Origin: Bradyrhizobium sp. DOA9
GTDB lineage: Bacteria; Pseudomonadota; Alphaproteobacteria; Rhizobiales; Xanthobacteraceae
Reading direction: 5' to 3'
Assembly: GCF_000617845.2 (NCBI RefSeq)
Contig: NZ_DF820425.1
Coordinates: forward strand, 441,690 to 505,689
Length of the DNA stretch: 64,000 nt
Shown: positions 53,784-63,008 of the stretch, piece by piece
Layout: every line of letters begins with the position of its first letter
How positions within the stretch are numbered: the first letter of the stretch is position 1
Notes under the pieces: generated by a model
Database searches by the model: none
The model's input: only the letters and a program-made list of their open reading frames with translations
Told to the model about the DNA's origin: nothing
Program-made: the position numbers and the translations under genes

Positions 53784-54482
53784 CTAATCGTCGTCAGGCC
53801 CGAACAGCTTGATCTGCGGGAAGCCGCCGCGCGGGCGGCTCGCGACATCGCGCGCGTCGGAATCCTCGCGGATGTTGCGTGCGACGTCGTCCCAATCGGT
53901 GCGGTCGCGCATGCCGCGTGCCTCGCGGGACTCGTAATAATGGCGGCGCTCGGCCCAGCGCTCGCGACGCTCGGCTCGGCGCCGCTCTGACGCGGCGCGC
54001 TTCACGTCGGAATCCCTCGCCTTGGCGTAGGCGTTGTTCACCGAGGACGCCGGCTCGGTCGAGGCCTGCTGCTCGGCAGGTTTTGCGGTCTGCGGCGACG
54101 ATGCAGGAGCGGGCTTCGGCGGCTCCTTGGACGGCTCGACGGCAGCAGCTTGCGAGGGCTGCTGCGCCGCCGGCCCGGCAGTCGCCTGCGTGGTTTGGGT
54201 GTCGGGCTTTGCGGCTTCAGGCTTTGCTTCGGCCTGCGCAGGCGCTGCGATCATCGCGCCGAAGGCTCGCGAGCCGGTGAGATAGTTCACGCGCTCGGAG
54301 GGAGCGTTCGTCGTCGCCGGGGCTGATGGTGCCGTGCGTTGCGCCACCTTGCTGGTGTCCGGCCCCTGCCTAGACGTCACGGGATTCATGATGTTGCCGG
54401 CAACGATACCGCCGCCGAGACCAATGGCGATGGCCGCGATGATGGTTCCGGCACCGACAAAATAGGCTGTCGAGGCGCGCAT
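53784..54482 (-). CDS. Membrane-anchored protein with Ala/Pro-rich linker and charged C-terminus
   Basis: This 232-residue protein has one N-terminal membrane helix (TAYFVGAGTIIAAIAIGLGGGIVAG). A long low-complexity part rich in Ala, Pro, Gln, Thr and Lys follows at residues 70-145 (QTTQATAGPAAQQPSQAAA), then a strongly charged, helical, Arg/Glu-rich segment near 155-200 (ASERRRAERRERWAERRHYY). It resembles anchored periplasmic linkers. No known domain. It is followed upstream by another anchored protein on the same strand. Confidence 0.6.
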   Translation of the reverse strand: MRASTAYFVGAGTIIAAIAIGLGGGIVAGNIMNPVTSRQGPDTSKVAQRTAPSAPATTNAPSERVNYLTGSRAFGAMIAAPAQAEAKPEAAKPDTQTTQATAGPAAQQPSQAAAVEPSKEPPKPAPASSPQTAKPAEQQASTEPASSVNNAYAKARDSDVKRAASERRRAERRERWAERRHYYESREARGMRDRTDWDDVARNIREDSDARDVASRPRGGFPQIKLFGPDDD

Positions 54483-54571
54483 TCATCCACTCCCTCTTTT
54501 GGAGCGGGCAACGCTTGGGGATTGCCAGATGTTCCTGATGGCCGCGGCTCCTCGACGAGGAACCGCGCGGA

Positions 54572-55315
54572 TCAGATCTGCTGCGCGACCTTCTCGAGCC
54601 CGATCAGGCGGGCGAGCTTGCGCACTTCTTCCTTCTGGTCGTCACGAAGCTGGAACAACAGCGGCATCGCGGCCGATTTCAGCTGCTGCACCTCGTCGCA
54701 ATTCGGATCGATCTGCGCGCTGGGCGGCGCATTCGGATTCGACAGCCTGTTCGCCTGCATCTTGCGGGCGACTTTGCGCAGCGCGGTCTCGACCGAGGGC
54801 CAGTAATATTCCTGAGACGAAGAGAGTTTCAGGCGATCCCTGATGCCCGCGATCTGCACGTCGGACAGCAGCGAATAGGATTTTTGCGGCTGCGGCTTGG
54901 CGACGACTTTCGGCTTGGCCGGAACTTCGACGGCCGGAACCTCGGCTGTGGCGGGCGCCTCGTGCGCGCTCGGCTTCGGCATCGGGAAATCGGAGGGGGT
55001 GGCGGCGGCGAAGGCCTGACGCAGCGGCTCGGTCAGGACCGGTGCCTGCGACAGCTTGTCGGGGGCGACCTGGACCGGCACGATCGCGGCCGAGGCCAGT
55101 GCGAGCGTCGGGACCAGGCGGTCGGCCTTGGCGGCGCGGTTGGTTGCGAGCGGCTTGGGCGGGGGTGTCTCGGCGATCATCTCGGCACCGACGCTGGGAA
55201 CGCTGTCGCGGCCGAGAATGGCGGTGGTGGCGGCGCCGAGGACGAGGAAACAGGTCAGCGCGACGATGGTGATGGCTTTGGACAAACGTCTCTCCGCGTC
55301 CGACTTCAAGTCCAC
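54572..55315 (-). CDS. Membrane-anchored protein with NRAAKADRL motif and helical, LTXXQ-like C-terminus
   Basis: This protein has about 247 residues from the GTG at 55315 (a TTG at 55309 is also possible; no good ribosome site). An N-terminal anchor (KAITIVALTCFLVLGAATTAIL) is followed by TNRAAKADRLVPTLA near residue 50, a Pro/Lys/Ala-rich linker, and a helical C-terminal domain from about 150 (KLSSSQEYYWPSVETALRKV, PLLFQLRDDQKEEVRKLARL) that recalls the LTXXQ motif of periplasmic Spy/CpxP-like proteins. Its partner is a second anchored protein immediately downstream. The function is unknown. Confidence 0.6.
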   Translation of the reverse strand: MDLKSDAERRLSKAITIVALTCFLVLGAATTAILGRDSVPSVGAEMIAETPPPKPLATNRAAKADRLVPTLALASAAIVPVQVAPDKLSQAPVLTEPLRQAFAAATPSDFPMPKPSAHEAPATAEVPAVEVPAKPKVVAKPQPQKSYSLLSDVQIAGIRDRLKLSSSQEYYWPSVETALRKVARKMQANRLSNPNAPPSAQIDPNCDEVQQLKSAAMPLLFQLRDDQKEEVRKLARLIGLEKVAQQI

Positions 55316-55417
55316 GTGATCACTGCCCGGTAACTGGGCGATAATTAAGGCTGAACCATGCCATTGCGGCGGCAATCGCCCGGACCACGGCGACATCGCC
55401 CGGAAACCCCAACAAAA

Positions 55418-55666
55418 TCAGGCCGCAGCCGCAAGATCGTAGGCGTCCTGGATGTCGGCCACGATCTCCGAGGCCTCCCAGACCGCCCGCGGCTCGACCG
55501 ATTGCAGCGTCACCGTCCAATTGCCGCCGCGGCGGGTCCGGGGGACGCTGACGACGTCGAAACGGACGTTGCGGCACAGCGGGTGGCGGGCCAGTGCATG
55601 GGCGACGCGGACGCGGATCTCGTCCATGGTGGCGGCTGTCTTGCGATCGAGATAATTGAAGTCCAT
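55418..55666 (-). CDS. Hypothetical 82-residue protein
   Basis: A good GAGAGGGA site precedes the ATG at 55666. The product is compact and soluble: DFNYLDRKTAATMDEIRVRV, then a positively charged beta-rich middle (VPRTRRGGNWTVTLQSVEP) and a C-terminal acidic helix (EASEIVADIQDAYDLAAAA). No family is recognised. It lies just upstream of the anchored-protein pair on the same strand. Confidence 0.5.
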   Translation of the reverse strand: MDFNYLDRKTAATMDEIRVRVAHALARHPLCRNVRFDVVSVPRTRRGGNWTVTLQSVEPRAVWEASEIVADIQDAYDLAAAA

Positions 55667-55817
55667 CGCCTGTCCCTCTCGTCCTGATTGGCGGCCACGA
55701 GAGGGATTCTTGGCTGGCGATGGTTAATCCGCCGTTAAGTGGGGCAGGCCGGAGCCATGCGGGATTAACCGTGTGCAATGCACCGGCGTTCTGTTGTTTT
55801 TGGGAGGGGCGAGGAAC

Positions 55818-56783
55818 CTACCGCCCACCCGCCCGGCGATATTCGGCGATGGTCCGCGCGACGAGATCCTCGACCGCGAGCACCTCGGTGACGCCGGAGG
55901 TCGAATGCCCGCCGCTCCAGATGTCGCGCCAGCGTTTGGGACGGCTTTCGCGGGCGGCGACGTCGATATCCTCGACGATATCGATCGCGCCGCGCGCCGG
56001 CAGATCGTCGGGGTCGAGCCCGGCGGCCACGATCGACGGCCTCAGCATGCTGGTCTGAAGTCCCGTGAATGCGGTGGTGAGCAAGATGTCGTCGGCACTG
56101 CAATCGACCAGCATCTGCTTGTGACGCTCGTCCGCCATGCTCTCGCGCGTTGCGATGAACCTGGTGCCCATATAGGCGAGATCGCAGCCGAGCACTTCTG
56201 CGGCGTGCAGCGCGCAGCCGTCGCTGATCCCGCCCGAAAGCACGATGATGCCGTCGTAGAATGCACGGACCGCGCGGACGAAGGCGAACGGATTGAGCCA
56301 GCCGGTCTGCCCGCCCGCGCCCGCGGTGAGCAGCACCAAACCGTCGGCGCCTGCGTCTGCCGCGCGTTCGGCATGACGGATGGAAGCGACGTCCGCCAGC
56401 ACCAGCGCGCCGGCGTCCTGCAGAGGCTTCAACACGGGTGCGGGCGAGCCGACCGAGGTGATGACGATCTCCGGCCTGTGCCGCAACAGCACGGCAAGAT
56501 CCTGCTCCAGGCGCGCATTGGAGCGGTGCACGATCAGGTTCGGACAAAGCGGCGCAGCCCTGCGGCCAGCCTGATCTTCGTGCCGGCGCAGCCGCGTCGC
56601 GATCGCGGTCATCCATTCATCGAGCTGGTCCGCGCCACGGCAATTCGCCGTGGGGAAGCTGCCGATCACCCCGTTGCGGCAGGCTGCGACCATGAGCTCG
56701 ACGCCCGAGACCAGAAACATCGGCGCTGCGATCAGCGGCAGAGCGAGACGATCGCGGAAGCGTTGCAGTCGATCCGATGGCAT
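55818..56783 (-). CDS. Nitronate monooxygenase-like FMN enzyme (paralog 1)
   Basis: This 321-residue TIM-barrel flavoprotein has LPLIAAPMFLVSGVELMVAA near residue 15, VIGSFPTANC, ADAGADGLVLLTAGAGGQTG near 140 with AGGQTGW (the phosphate-binding Gly-rich loop), VLSGGISDG and AYMGTRFIATRES near 205. These are shared with nitronate monooxygenases and 2-nitropropane dioxygenases, which oxidise alkyl nitronates with O2. It is a paralog of the protein at 58104-59072 and lies on the same strand. Confidence 0.88.
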   Translation of the reverse strand: MPSDRLQRFRDRLALPLIAAPMFLVSGVELMVAACRNGVIGSFPTANCRGADQLDEWMTAIATRLRRHEDQAGRRAAPLCPNLIVHRSNARLEQDLAVLLRHRPEIVITSVGSPAPVLKPLQDAGALVLADVASIRHAERAADAGADGLVLLTAGAGGQTGWLNPFAFVRAVRAFYDGIIVLSGGISDGCALHAAEVLGCDLAYMGTRFIATRESMADERHKQMLVDCSADDILLTTAFTGLQTSMLRPSIVAAGLDPDDLPARGAIDIVEDIDVAARESRPKRWRDIWSGGHSTSGVTEVLAVEDLVARTIAEYRRAGGR

Positions 56784-57003
56784 CTGTGCCTCCCACTCGC
56801 AGGCTCGTTTCCTCCCGCAGTCTCTGCGCGCCGGCTTCGGGCGCGGGCGGGACCGTCGGGTAAATACTCCGGAATTCTACGGTGTCGTTGTTGCTCCGGC
56901 ACCACAGCACGCAACGGAGTCTACCACCACCATGCCGGCACAATTGCCGGCGAATCAGGGAATCACCTAGACCGCTGACGGGGCTGGGGAAGCGGAGAGT
57001 GAA

Positions 57004-57102
57004 ATGAGAGTCGCTTCCCTGGAAAGTGTGGTCGCCGCGATCACGTTGATCACGGCCATCATCGTGGTGCTGTGGGGGATCAAGATCTTCTACGGTGTGT
57101 GA
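57004..57102 (+). CDS. 32-residue membrane peptide
   Basis: An ATG at 57004 is preceded by GGAGAGTGAA at a good distance. The frame encodes 32 residues: a short polar start (MRVASLESV) then one hydrophobic span (AAITLITAIIVVLWGIKIF) and GV before TGA. It is too short to be found by ordinary gene callers. Such peptides often bind a larger membrane protein, but no partner is obvious: the neighbours are soluble enzymes. The small size leaves room for chance. Confidence 0.4.
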   Translation: MRVASLESVVAAITLITAIIVVLWGIKIFYGV

Positions 57103-57186
57103 ACTGGCAGGATGCCGAGCATCCCTTCCGCGGCGGCGGAAGCCTGCCGTTCATTCGGAAGGAGCAATCGCGGCCCCGCCGTCAGC

Positions 57187-57960
57187 TCACCGCTTCTCGA
57201 TCACCAGGCTCTGCACCGCGCGGCCGAAATAGCCCTGGCGGTCGGCGAGCCGCGACATGGCAAGGCCCGCGCCGTCGGGGCCGATCCAGGAATCGCCGTC
57301 GAGCAGGATCCACTCGCCGACCGGCTGGCGCGCAAAGCTCACGGTGAGATCGGCGTTGATGTAGGTCCAGGCGCGAAAGTCGAGCGTCGAGGCGGTACCG
57401 TTGGAGAAATCGGCCGCGACCACGGCGCGCATCGCCTGCGAGATGGCCTCGCCATCGATCAGGGGATGGTCGACGCGAAACCAGATCGCGCCGGCGCCGG
57501 CCCGGCCGAAGCGGCCGCGCGCGGCACGCATCGAGACCGTTCGCACGAATGGGCTGGTGGCGGCGTGAGCGTCCTCGACCAATGAATCCTCCGGCGAGGG
57601 CAACGTGACCGGCAGCTCCTCGACCTCGTCCGGCAGCGGCTGCGTTTGGCGCCTGATCTTCAGCACGGTGGCACCGACCACCTGCACGCCGTCGGCGAGC
57701 AGCTTGATCCCGCAGAGCTGGATCTTGCGGCCCTCGCGCAAGACTTCGGTCGCGATCGTGAGCGGCGCCACCGGCACCGGGCGCATCAGATCGATGGTCA
57801 CGCGCGCGACGTCCATCGGCAGCGCCGTCGGGATGCGCTCAGCCGCCCACGTCACCAGCGACGCCGGTGCCGAGCCGTGCTGCATGCGCCGGTCCCAGGG
57901 GCCGGCCGCATCGGGGCCGGTGACGACGTTGTTGCCGTCGACGCGGTAGATCGGGGACAT
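57187..57960 (-). CDS. TesB-like acyl-CoA thioesterase (double hotdog)
   Basis: This 257-residue protein has two hotdog halves: MQHGSAPASLVTWAAERIPT near residue 26-46 and ARVTIDLMRPVPVAPLTIAT near 52-72 in the first, and GEWILLDGDSWIGPDGAGLA near 215-234 (with the conserved Asp/Gly strand) in the second. It resembles TesB/acyl-CoA thioesterase II-like proteins. Such enzymes hydrolyse acyl-CoA to free acid and CoA. It lies between two nitronate monooxygenase genes on the same strand. Confidence 0.78.
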   Translation of the reverse strand: MSPIYRVDGNNVVTGPDAAGPWDRRMQHGSAPASLVTWAAERIPTALPMDVARVTIDLMRPVPVAPLTIATEVLREGRKIQLCGIKLLADGVQVVGATVLKIRRQTQPLPDEVEELPVTLPSPEDSLVEDAHAATSPFVRTVSMRAARGRFGRAGAGAIWFRVDHPLIDGEAISQAMRAVVAADFSNGTASTLDFRAWTYINADLTVSFARQPVGEWILLDGDSWIGPDGAGLAMSRLADRQGYFGRAVQSLVIEKR

Positions 57961-57980
57961 ATGTACTCACTCTCACGGCG

Positions 57981-58099
57981 CGTTCCCCGGACGCTGCGCA
58001 GCGCGTAAGCGGTGCGCTGCTGAGCCGGGGTCCAGTCGGTGGGCGATGGGTCCCGGCTCGGCGGCGCAGCACTTCGCGCCGCACCGCGTCCGGGACACG
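57981..58099. repeat. Intergenic palindrome (family 6)
   Basis: CGTTCCCCGGACGCTGCGCAGCG and the right part GCGCCGCACCGCGTCCGGGACACG form imperfect inverted arms around a core with GAGCCGGG and CCCGGCTC. It fills the gap between the thioesterase gene and the second nitronate monooxygenase gene. Family-1 repeats are similar in size but different in arm sequence. Confidence 0.65.
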
Positions 58100-58103
58100 A
58101 TAA

Positions 58104-59072
58104 TCACAACGGCGGATCGATCGCTTCGTCGTATTCCTTCTTGAAGCGCGCGATTAACTCGGCGGCAGGGACGACCTTGTCGATGCTGCCGATGCCCTGG
58201 CCCGAGCCCCAGATCTCCTTCCAGGCCTTCGGCTTGGCGCGCTCGCCGGAGGCGTCGGTGCCGAAATTCATCTTGGAGGGATCGGAGGTCGGCAGATTTT
58301 CCGGGTCCATGCCTGCGGCCAGGATCGAGGGCTTCAGATAATTGCCGTGCACGCCGGTGAAGAGATTGGAATAGACGATGTCGTCGGCGCTCGAGCCCGC
58401 GATCATCTCCTTGTACTTCTCGACCGCATTGGCCTCCTTGGTCGCGATGAAGGCCGAGCCGATATAGGCGAAGTCGGCTCCCAGGATGCGCGCGGCGCGG
58501 ATTGCCTTGCCGTTGCCGATCGCACCCGACAGCGCGATCGGTCCGTCGAACCACTTGCGCGTCTCAGCCACGAAGGCCAGCGGCGAGATGGTGCCGGCAT
58601 GGCCGCCGGCGCCGGCCGCGACCAGGATCAGGCCGTCGGCGCCCTTCTCGATCGCCTTGTGGGCGAATTTCTGGTTGATCACGTCGTGGAAGACGATGCC
58701 GCCCCAGCCGTGCACGGCCTGGTTCAGCTCCTCGCGGGCGCCGAGCGAGGAGATGATCATCGGCACCTTGTACTTGGCGCAGAGCTGCATGTCGTGGTCG
58801 AGCCGGTTGTTCGACTTGTGCACGATCTGGTTCACCGCGAACGGCGCCGACGGCTTGTCGGGATGGGCGCGGTCATAAGCCGCGAGCTCTTCGGTGATCC
58901 GCGCCAGCCACTCGTCGAGCAGCTCCGGCGGCCGCGCATTCAGCGCCGGAAACGAGCCGACCACACCCGCCTTGCACTGCGCGATCACGAGATCTGGCAC
59001 CGAGATGATGAAGAGCGGCGAGCCGATCACGGGGATCGACAGGCGCCCCTTGAACAAGGCAGGCATGGACAT
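58104..59072 (-). CDS. Nitronate monooxygenase-like FMN enzyme (paralog 2)
   Basis: This 322-residue protein is read from the ATG at 59072 with AAGGATCG upstream; the longer frame upstream is not convincing. It has IPVIGSPLFIISVPDLVIAQ near residue 12, VVGSFPALNARPPE, EKGADGLILVAAGAGGHAG near 145 and ALSGAIGNGKAIRAA then AYIGSAFIATKEAN near 205. It aligns well with the paralog at 55818 through the same Gly-rich loops but has GHAG where the other has GQTG. The substrate is a nitronate or another enolate-like compound. Confidence 0.9.
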   Translation of the reverse strand: MSMPALFKGRLSIPVIGSPLFIISVPDLVIAQCKAGVVGSFPALNARPPELLDEWLARITEELAAYDRAHPDKPSAPFAVNQIVHKSNNRLDHDMQLCAKYKVPMIISSLGAREELNQAVHGWGGIVFHDVINQKFAHKAIEKGADGLILVAAGAGGHAGTISPLAFVAETRKWFDGPIALSGAIGNGKAIRAARILGADFAYIGSAFIATKEANAVEKYKEMIAGSSADDIVYSNLFTGVHGNYLKPSILAAGMDPENLPTSDPSKMNFGTDASGERAKPKAWKEIWGSGQGIGSIDKVVPAAELIARFKKEYDEAIDPPL

Positions 59073-59239
59073 TGCGGAACGATCCTTTGTTGGCCGGTCA
59101 ATTGAAGGCTCGGAGCCATACCAACAAGCCAATCTTTCCACTGTCAAGTATTGCGTTTGTCCGCCACGGTGGAGGCCGTTACCGCAATTCCTAGATGCGG
59201 AATTCTTACCATCCGTCTCCTCCGTCATTGCGAGAGCCG

Positions 59240-60640
<1,401 letters not shown>

Positions 60641-60674
60641 GGGCGCTCCTTGTTGCTCACGCGCAAGGCCGACG

Positions 60675-61202
60675 TCAGTTCAGGCACAGCGCGCTGGTCA
60701 CGAACGTATCGGTACGGCAATCGTCCGGCTTGCGCGGCCGGCCCGGGATCAGGACCTTGGCCGAGCACTTTTCCGCCGAGTCGGCGCTCAGGCTCTTGCC
60801 CTCCTTGTAACCCTTGCTCTGGCAGAGCTGGTCGGCCGCCTGCTTGCAGTCAGGCGCACCGTTCGAGGAGGCCGGGCAAGCGATGCGGCCCGACACCATG
60901 GTCGACGGCTTCGCCAGCCGCGACAGATCGTTCATGGTCTCGCTCGGGCTTTTGATCGGCGGCAGGATCGAGGGCAGCTTGTCGAACAGCTTGCCCATTT
61001 CATTGATCAGCCCGGGATTCTCCTCGGGCGCGGGTGAGGCGGATGGCGCAGGCGATGACGCGGCCCGAACATCCTGCCCCTGGATCCCGAGCGCAGGCGG
61101 AACGGATTGCGTCCGCCCCATCCCCCCGCCGAGGAGGAGCAGCAGCGCCGCTGACATCAACGTTCCGAACCGCACGGCCGGATTGCCGGATCGAACCATC
61201 AT
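60675..61202 (-). CDS. Hypothetical exported protein, Cys-rich
   Basis: This 175-residue protein has a hydrophobic start (RFGTLMSAALLLLLGGGMGRTQ), a signal peptide or anchor, then a Ser/Ala/Pro-rich linker (SSPAPSASPAPEENP). The C-terminal half has paired Cys in GRIACPASSNGAPDCKQAADQLCQ and later AEKCSAKVLIPG, PDDCRT and ALCLN, six in all. It is probably a small periplasmic disulphide-bonded domain. The function is unknown. It is 35 bp downstream of aspA on the same strand. Confidence 0.6.
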   Translation of the reverse strand: MMVRSGNPAVRFGTLMSAALLLLLGGGMGRTQSVPPALGIQGQDVRAASSPAPSASPAPEENPGLINEMGKLFDKLPSILPPIKSPSETMNDLSRLAKPSTMVSGRIACPASSNGAPDCKQAADQLCQSKGYKEGKSLSADSAEKCSAKVLIPGRPRKPDDCRTDTFVTSALCLN

Positions 61203-61248
61203 GAGGCAACCGTAGCCGAAGCCGGCGCGGCGGCAAAGCGCCGCGGCT

Positions 61249-61830
61249 CTAGATCAGCTTGATGGCGATGACGAAGCCGAGCACCAGCACGATCGCGCCG
61301 AGTGCGACCCACAATCCGAGATGCCGCTCGATCCTGACCCGGATCCAGTCGCCGTAGCGGTTGAGCAGGATCGCGACGACGAAGAAGCGTCCGCCGCGCG
61401 CGACGATCGAGCACAGGATGAACAGGAGGATGTTGTAGCCGGCAAAGCCCGAGGTGATGGTGACGAGCTTGTAGGGGATCGGAGTCAGTCCCTTGAGCAG
61501 GATGATGACCGCACCCCATTCCGCATAGGAGGCGCGGAAAGCGTCGACCTTGTCGGCAAGGCCGTAGACCTGGATCAGCCACTGGCCGAGCGAGTCGAAC
61601 AGCAGCGCGCCGATGGCGTAGCCGACGACGCCGCCGAGGACCGAGGTCACGGTGCAGACCGCGGCGTAAAGCCAGGCGCGCTGCGGACGCGCCAGTGACA
61701 TCGGGATCAGCATCACATCCGGCGGGACCGGAAAGAAGGAGCTTTCGGCGAAAGACACGATGCCCATGATCCAGAGCGCGTAGGGCTTGTGGGCGGCGTC
61801 GATGCACCAGTCGTAGATACGTTTCAGCAT
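61249..61830 (-). CDS. YqaA/DedA-type (SNARE-associated) membrane protein
   Basis: This protein has 193 residues from the ATG at 61830; an in-frame ATG at 61851 would add seven. About five membrane segments and the blocks FAESSFFPVPPDVMLIPMSL near residue 22-41, GGVVGYAIGALLFD and LLKGLTPIPYKLVTITSGFAG near 112-132 mark a YqaA-type member of the VTT/DedA-like family (PF09335). Family members act in membrane lipid homeostasis and flip lipids. Cytoplasmic basic segments separate the spans. Shares no operon mates. Confidence 0.85.
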   Translation of the reverse strand: MLKRIYDWCIDAAHKPYALWIMGIVSFAESSFFPVPPDVMLIPMSLARPQRAWLYAAVCTVTSVLGGVVGYAIGALLFDSLGQWLIQVYGLADKVDAFRASYAEWGAVIILLKGLTPIPYKLVTITSGFAGYNILLFILCSIVARGGRFFVVAILLNRYGDWIRVRIERHLGLWVALGAIVLVLGFVIAIKLI

Positions 61831-61897
61831 GGCGCCGCGATGAAGCACCATGGGACGGATTTGTCCATCGCCAGTTTTCGGGCGATTTGTGACGTTT

Positions 61898-62302
61898 CTA
61901 GTGGCGCTTGCGCGCGGCGCGGCCGTCAAGCGCGACAATAGGCCGCCGCGAGGCCATGCGCGGTGGCGTGACTTTGGGCAATTTCGCCGGCGTCTTCGGC
62001 AGTTTCTCGGCAATACCGAGCATGTCCTCCCGCCGCGTCATTTCCCGCCAGACGTCCTCGGGGCGTACACCGGCCGAAGCCCACAGCACGGTCAGATTGT
62101 AGAGCAGGTCGGCGCTTTCCCGGATCACGGCCTCGCTGTCGCCATTGACGGCATCGATGACGACCTCGATGGCTTCTTCGGCCAGTTTCTTCGCCATTTT
62201 CGAGGGCCCACGCTGAAACAGCCGGGCCGTGCGCGATGTTGCCGGATCAAGGTCTCTGGCCGCGAGCACAGCCAGATATAGCCGCTCAAGCGAATCACTC
62301 AT
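61898..62302 (-). CDS. hisE: Phosphoribosyl-ATP pyrophosphatase, HisE-like, with a basic tail
   Basis: This protein has 134 residues from the ATG at 62302; a second Met codon eight positions up is less likely. KMAKKLAEEAIEVVIDAVNG and AVIRESADLLYNLTVLWAS are the helices with the acidic residues that bind Mg2+ in HisE (MazG-like fold). The first 95 residues are the usual length for the family, which catalyses step two of histidine synthesis. The last 40 residues (KTPAKLPKVTPPRMASRRP) are basic and extra. It lies away from any other his gene in this window, so it may be a paralog with another nucleotide substrate. Confidence 0.8.
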   Translation of the reverse strand: MSDSLERLYLAVLAARDLDPATSRTARLFQRGPSKMAKKLAEEAIEVVIDAVNGDSEAVIRESADLLYNLTVLWASAGVRPEDVWREMTRREDMLGIAEKLPKTPAKLPKVTPPRMASRRPIVALDGRAARKRH

Positions 62303-62359
62303 GGTACTCAAAACTACTCGAAACAAATGGCCGGCGTGTTAACACGCGGCAATATAAGC

Positions 62360-62396
62360 AAAAAACAAGCCGCCGCGGCAAGCGCGACGGCCTGTT
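62360..62396 (-). terminator. Rho-independent terminator of the Tyr/Gly-rich protein gene
   Basis: On the minus strand AACAGGCCGTCGCG pairs with CGCGGCGGCTTGTT (14 bp, two wobbles) around a 5-base loop and is followed by six U. It lies 24 bp after the stop of the gene at 62420. Confidence 0.85.
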
Positions 62397-62419
62397 CGCC
62401 GATGGCGTATGGCCGATCG

Positions 62420-62782
62420 TTAATAGCAGCTGTAGCCGGAATAGCCGTGGGCGCAGGGGTTCTTGTAGCCGCCATAGGTGTAGCGGCGGCCCGAGTCGTA
62501 ATAATAGGGACCATAGCCGGGGCCGCTGTAATAGACCGGGCCCCCGCCATAGTAATAACCCGGCCCCGGGTCATAGGCGTAGGCATCGCGGCTGGCTGCG
62601 ATCGCGAGGCCGGTCGCGGCCAGGCCGAACATCGCTGCAGCAGCAGCGGCGCCGCCGCCACCGCGATGCCAATGACGACCGCCTGCGTAGGAGGCACTGG
62701 GTACAGCGGCAGTCAGGGCCACCACGGCGGCCGTGGCAAGGACGGCTTTGCGGCCGATGAACTTCGAAAAGCTGTCAAACAT
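62420..62782 (-). CDS. Tyr/Gly-rich exported small protein
   Basis: This 120-residue protein has a signal peptide (AVLATAAVVALTAAVPSASYA). A Gly/His/Ala-rich segment (GGRHWHRGGGGAAAAAA) and a hydrophobic piece follow. The C-terminal half is strongly Tyr/Gly/Pro-rich (PGYYYGGGPVYYSGPGYG, then DSGRRYTYGGYKNPC) and ends with two Cys (NPCAHGYSGYSCY). Such Tyr/Gly proteins often form cell-surface or periplasmic material. A clear terminator follows, so it is monocistronic. The function is unknown. Confidence 0.6.
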   Translation of the reverse strand: MFDSFSKFIGRKAVLATAAVVALTAAVPSASYAGGRHWHRGGGGAAAAAAMFGLAATGLAIAASRDAYAYDPGPGYYYGGGPVYYSGPGYGPYYYDSGRRYTYGGYKNPCAHGYSGYSCY

Positions 62783-63008
62783 GATCTGGACCCTCCTTGG
62801 GACCTCGGATTGTGCCTGACGACAGGCTGATGTATGTCAAACACTCATCCACCTAGGTAGGTTCCCCAACCCCAACACAAGCTGAACGGGGTTGCGTAAC
62901 GATGCCGCAAGCCCGCTCATCCGCCGTTCATGTTGGCGCGCGCACGGTTGACGGAGGCCGGCGCTGCAGGCGTCACGAAACCATTACAATGCGGGACCGG
63001 CGCGACCG

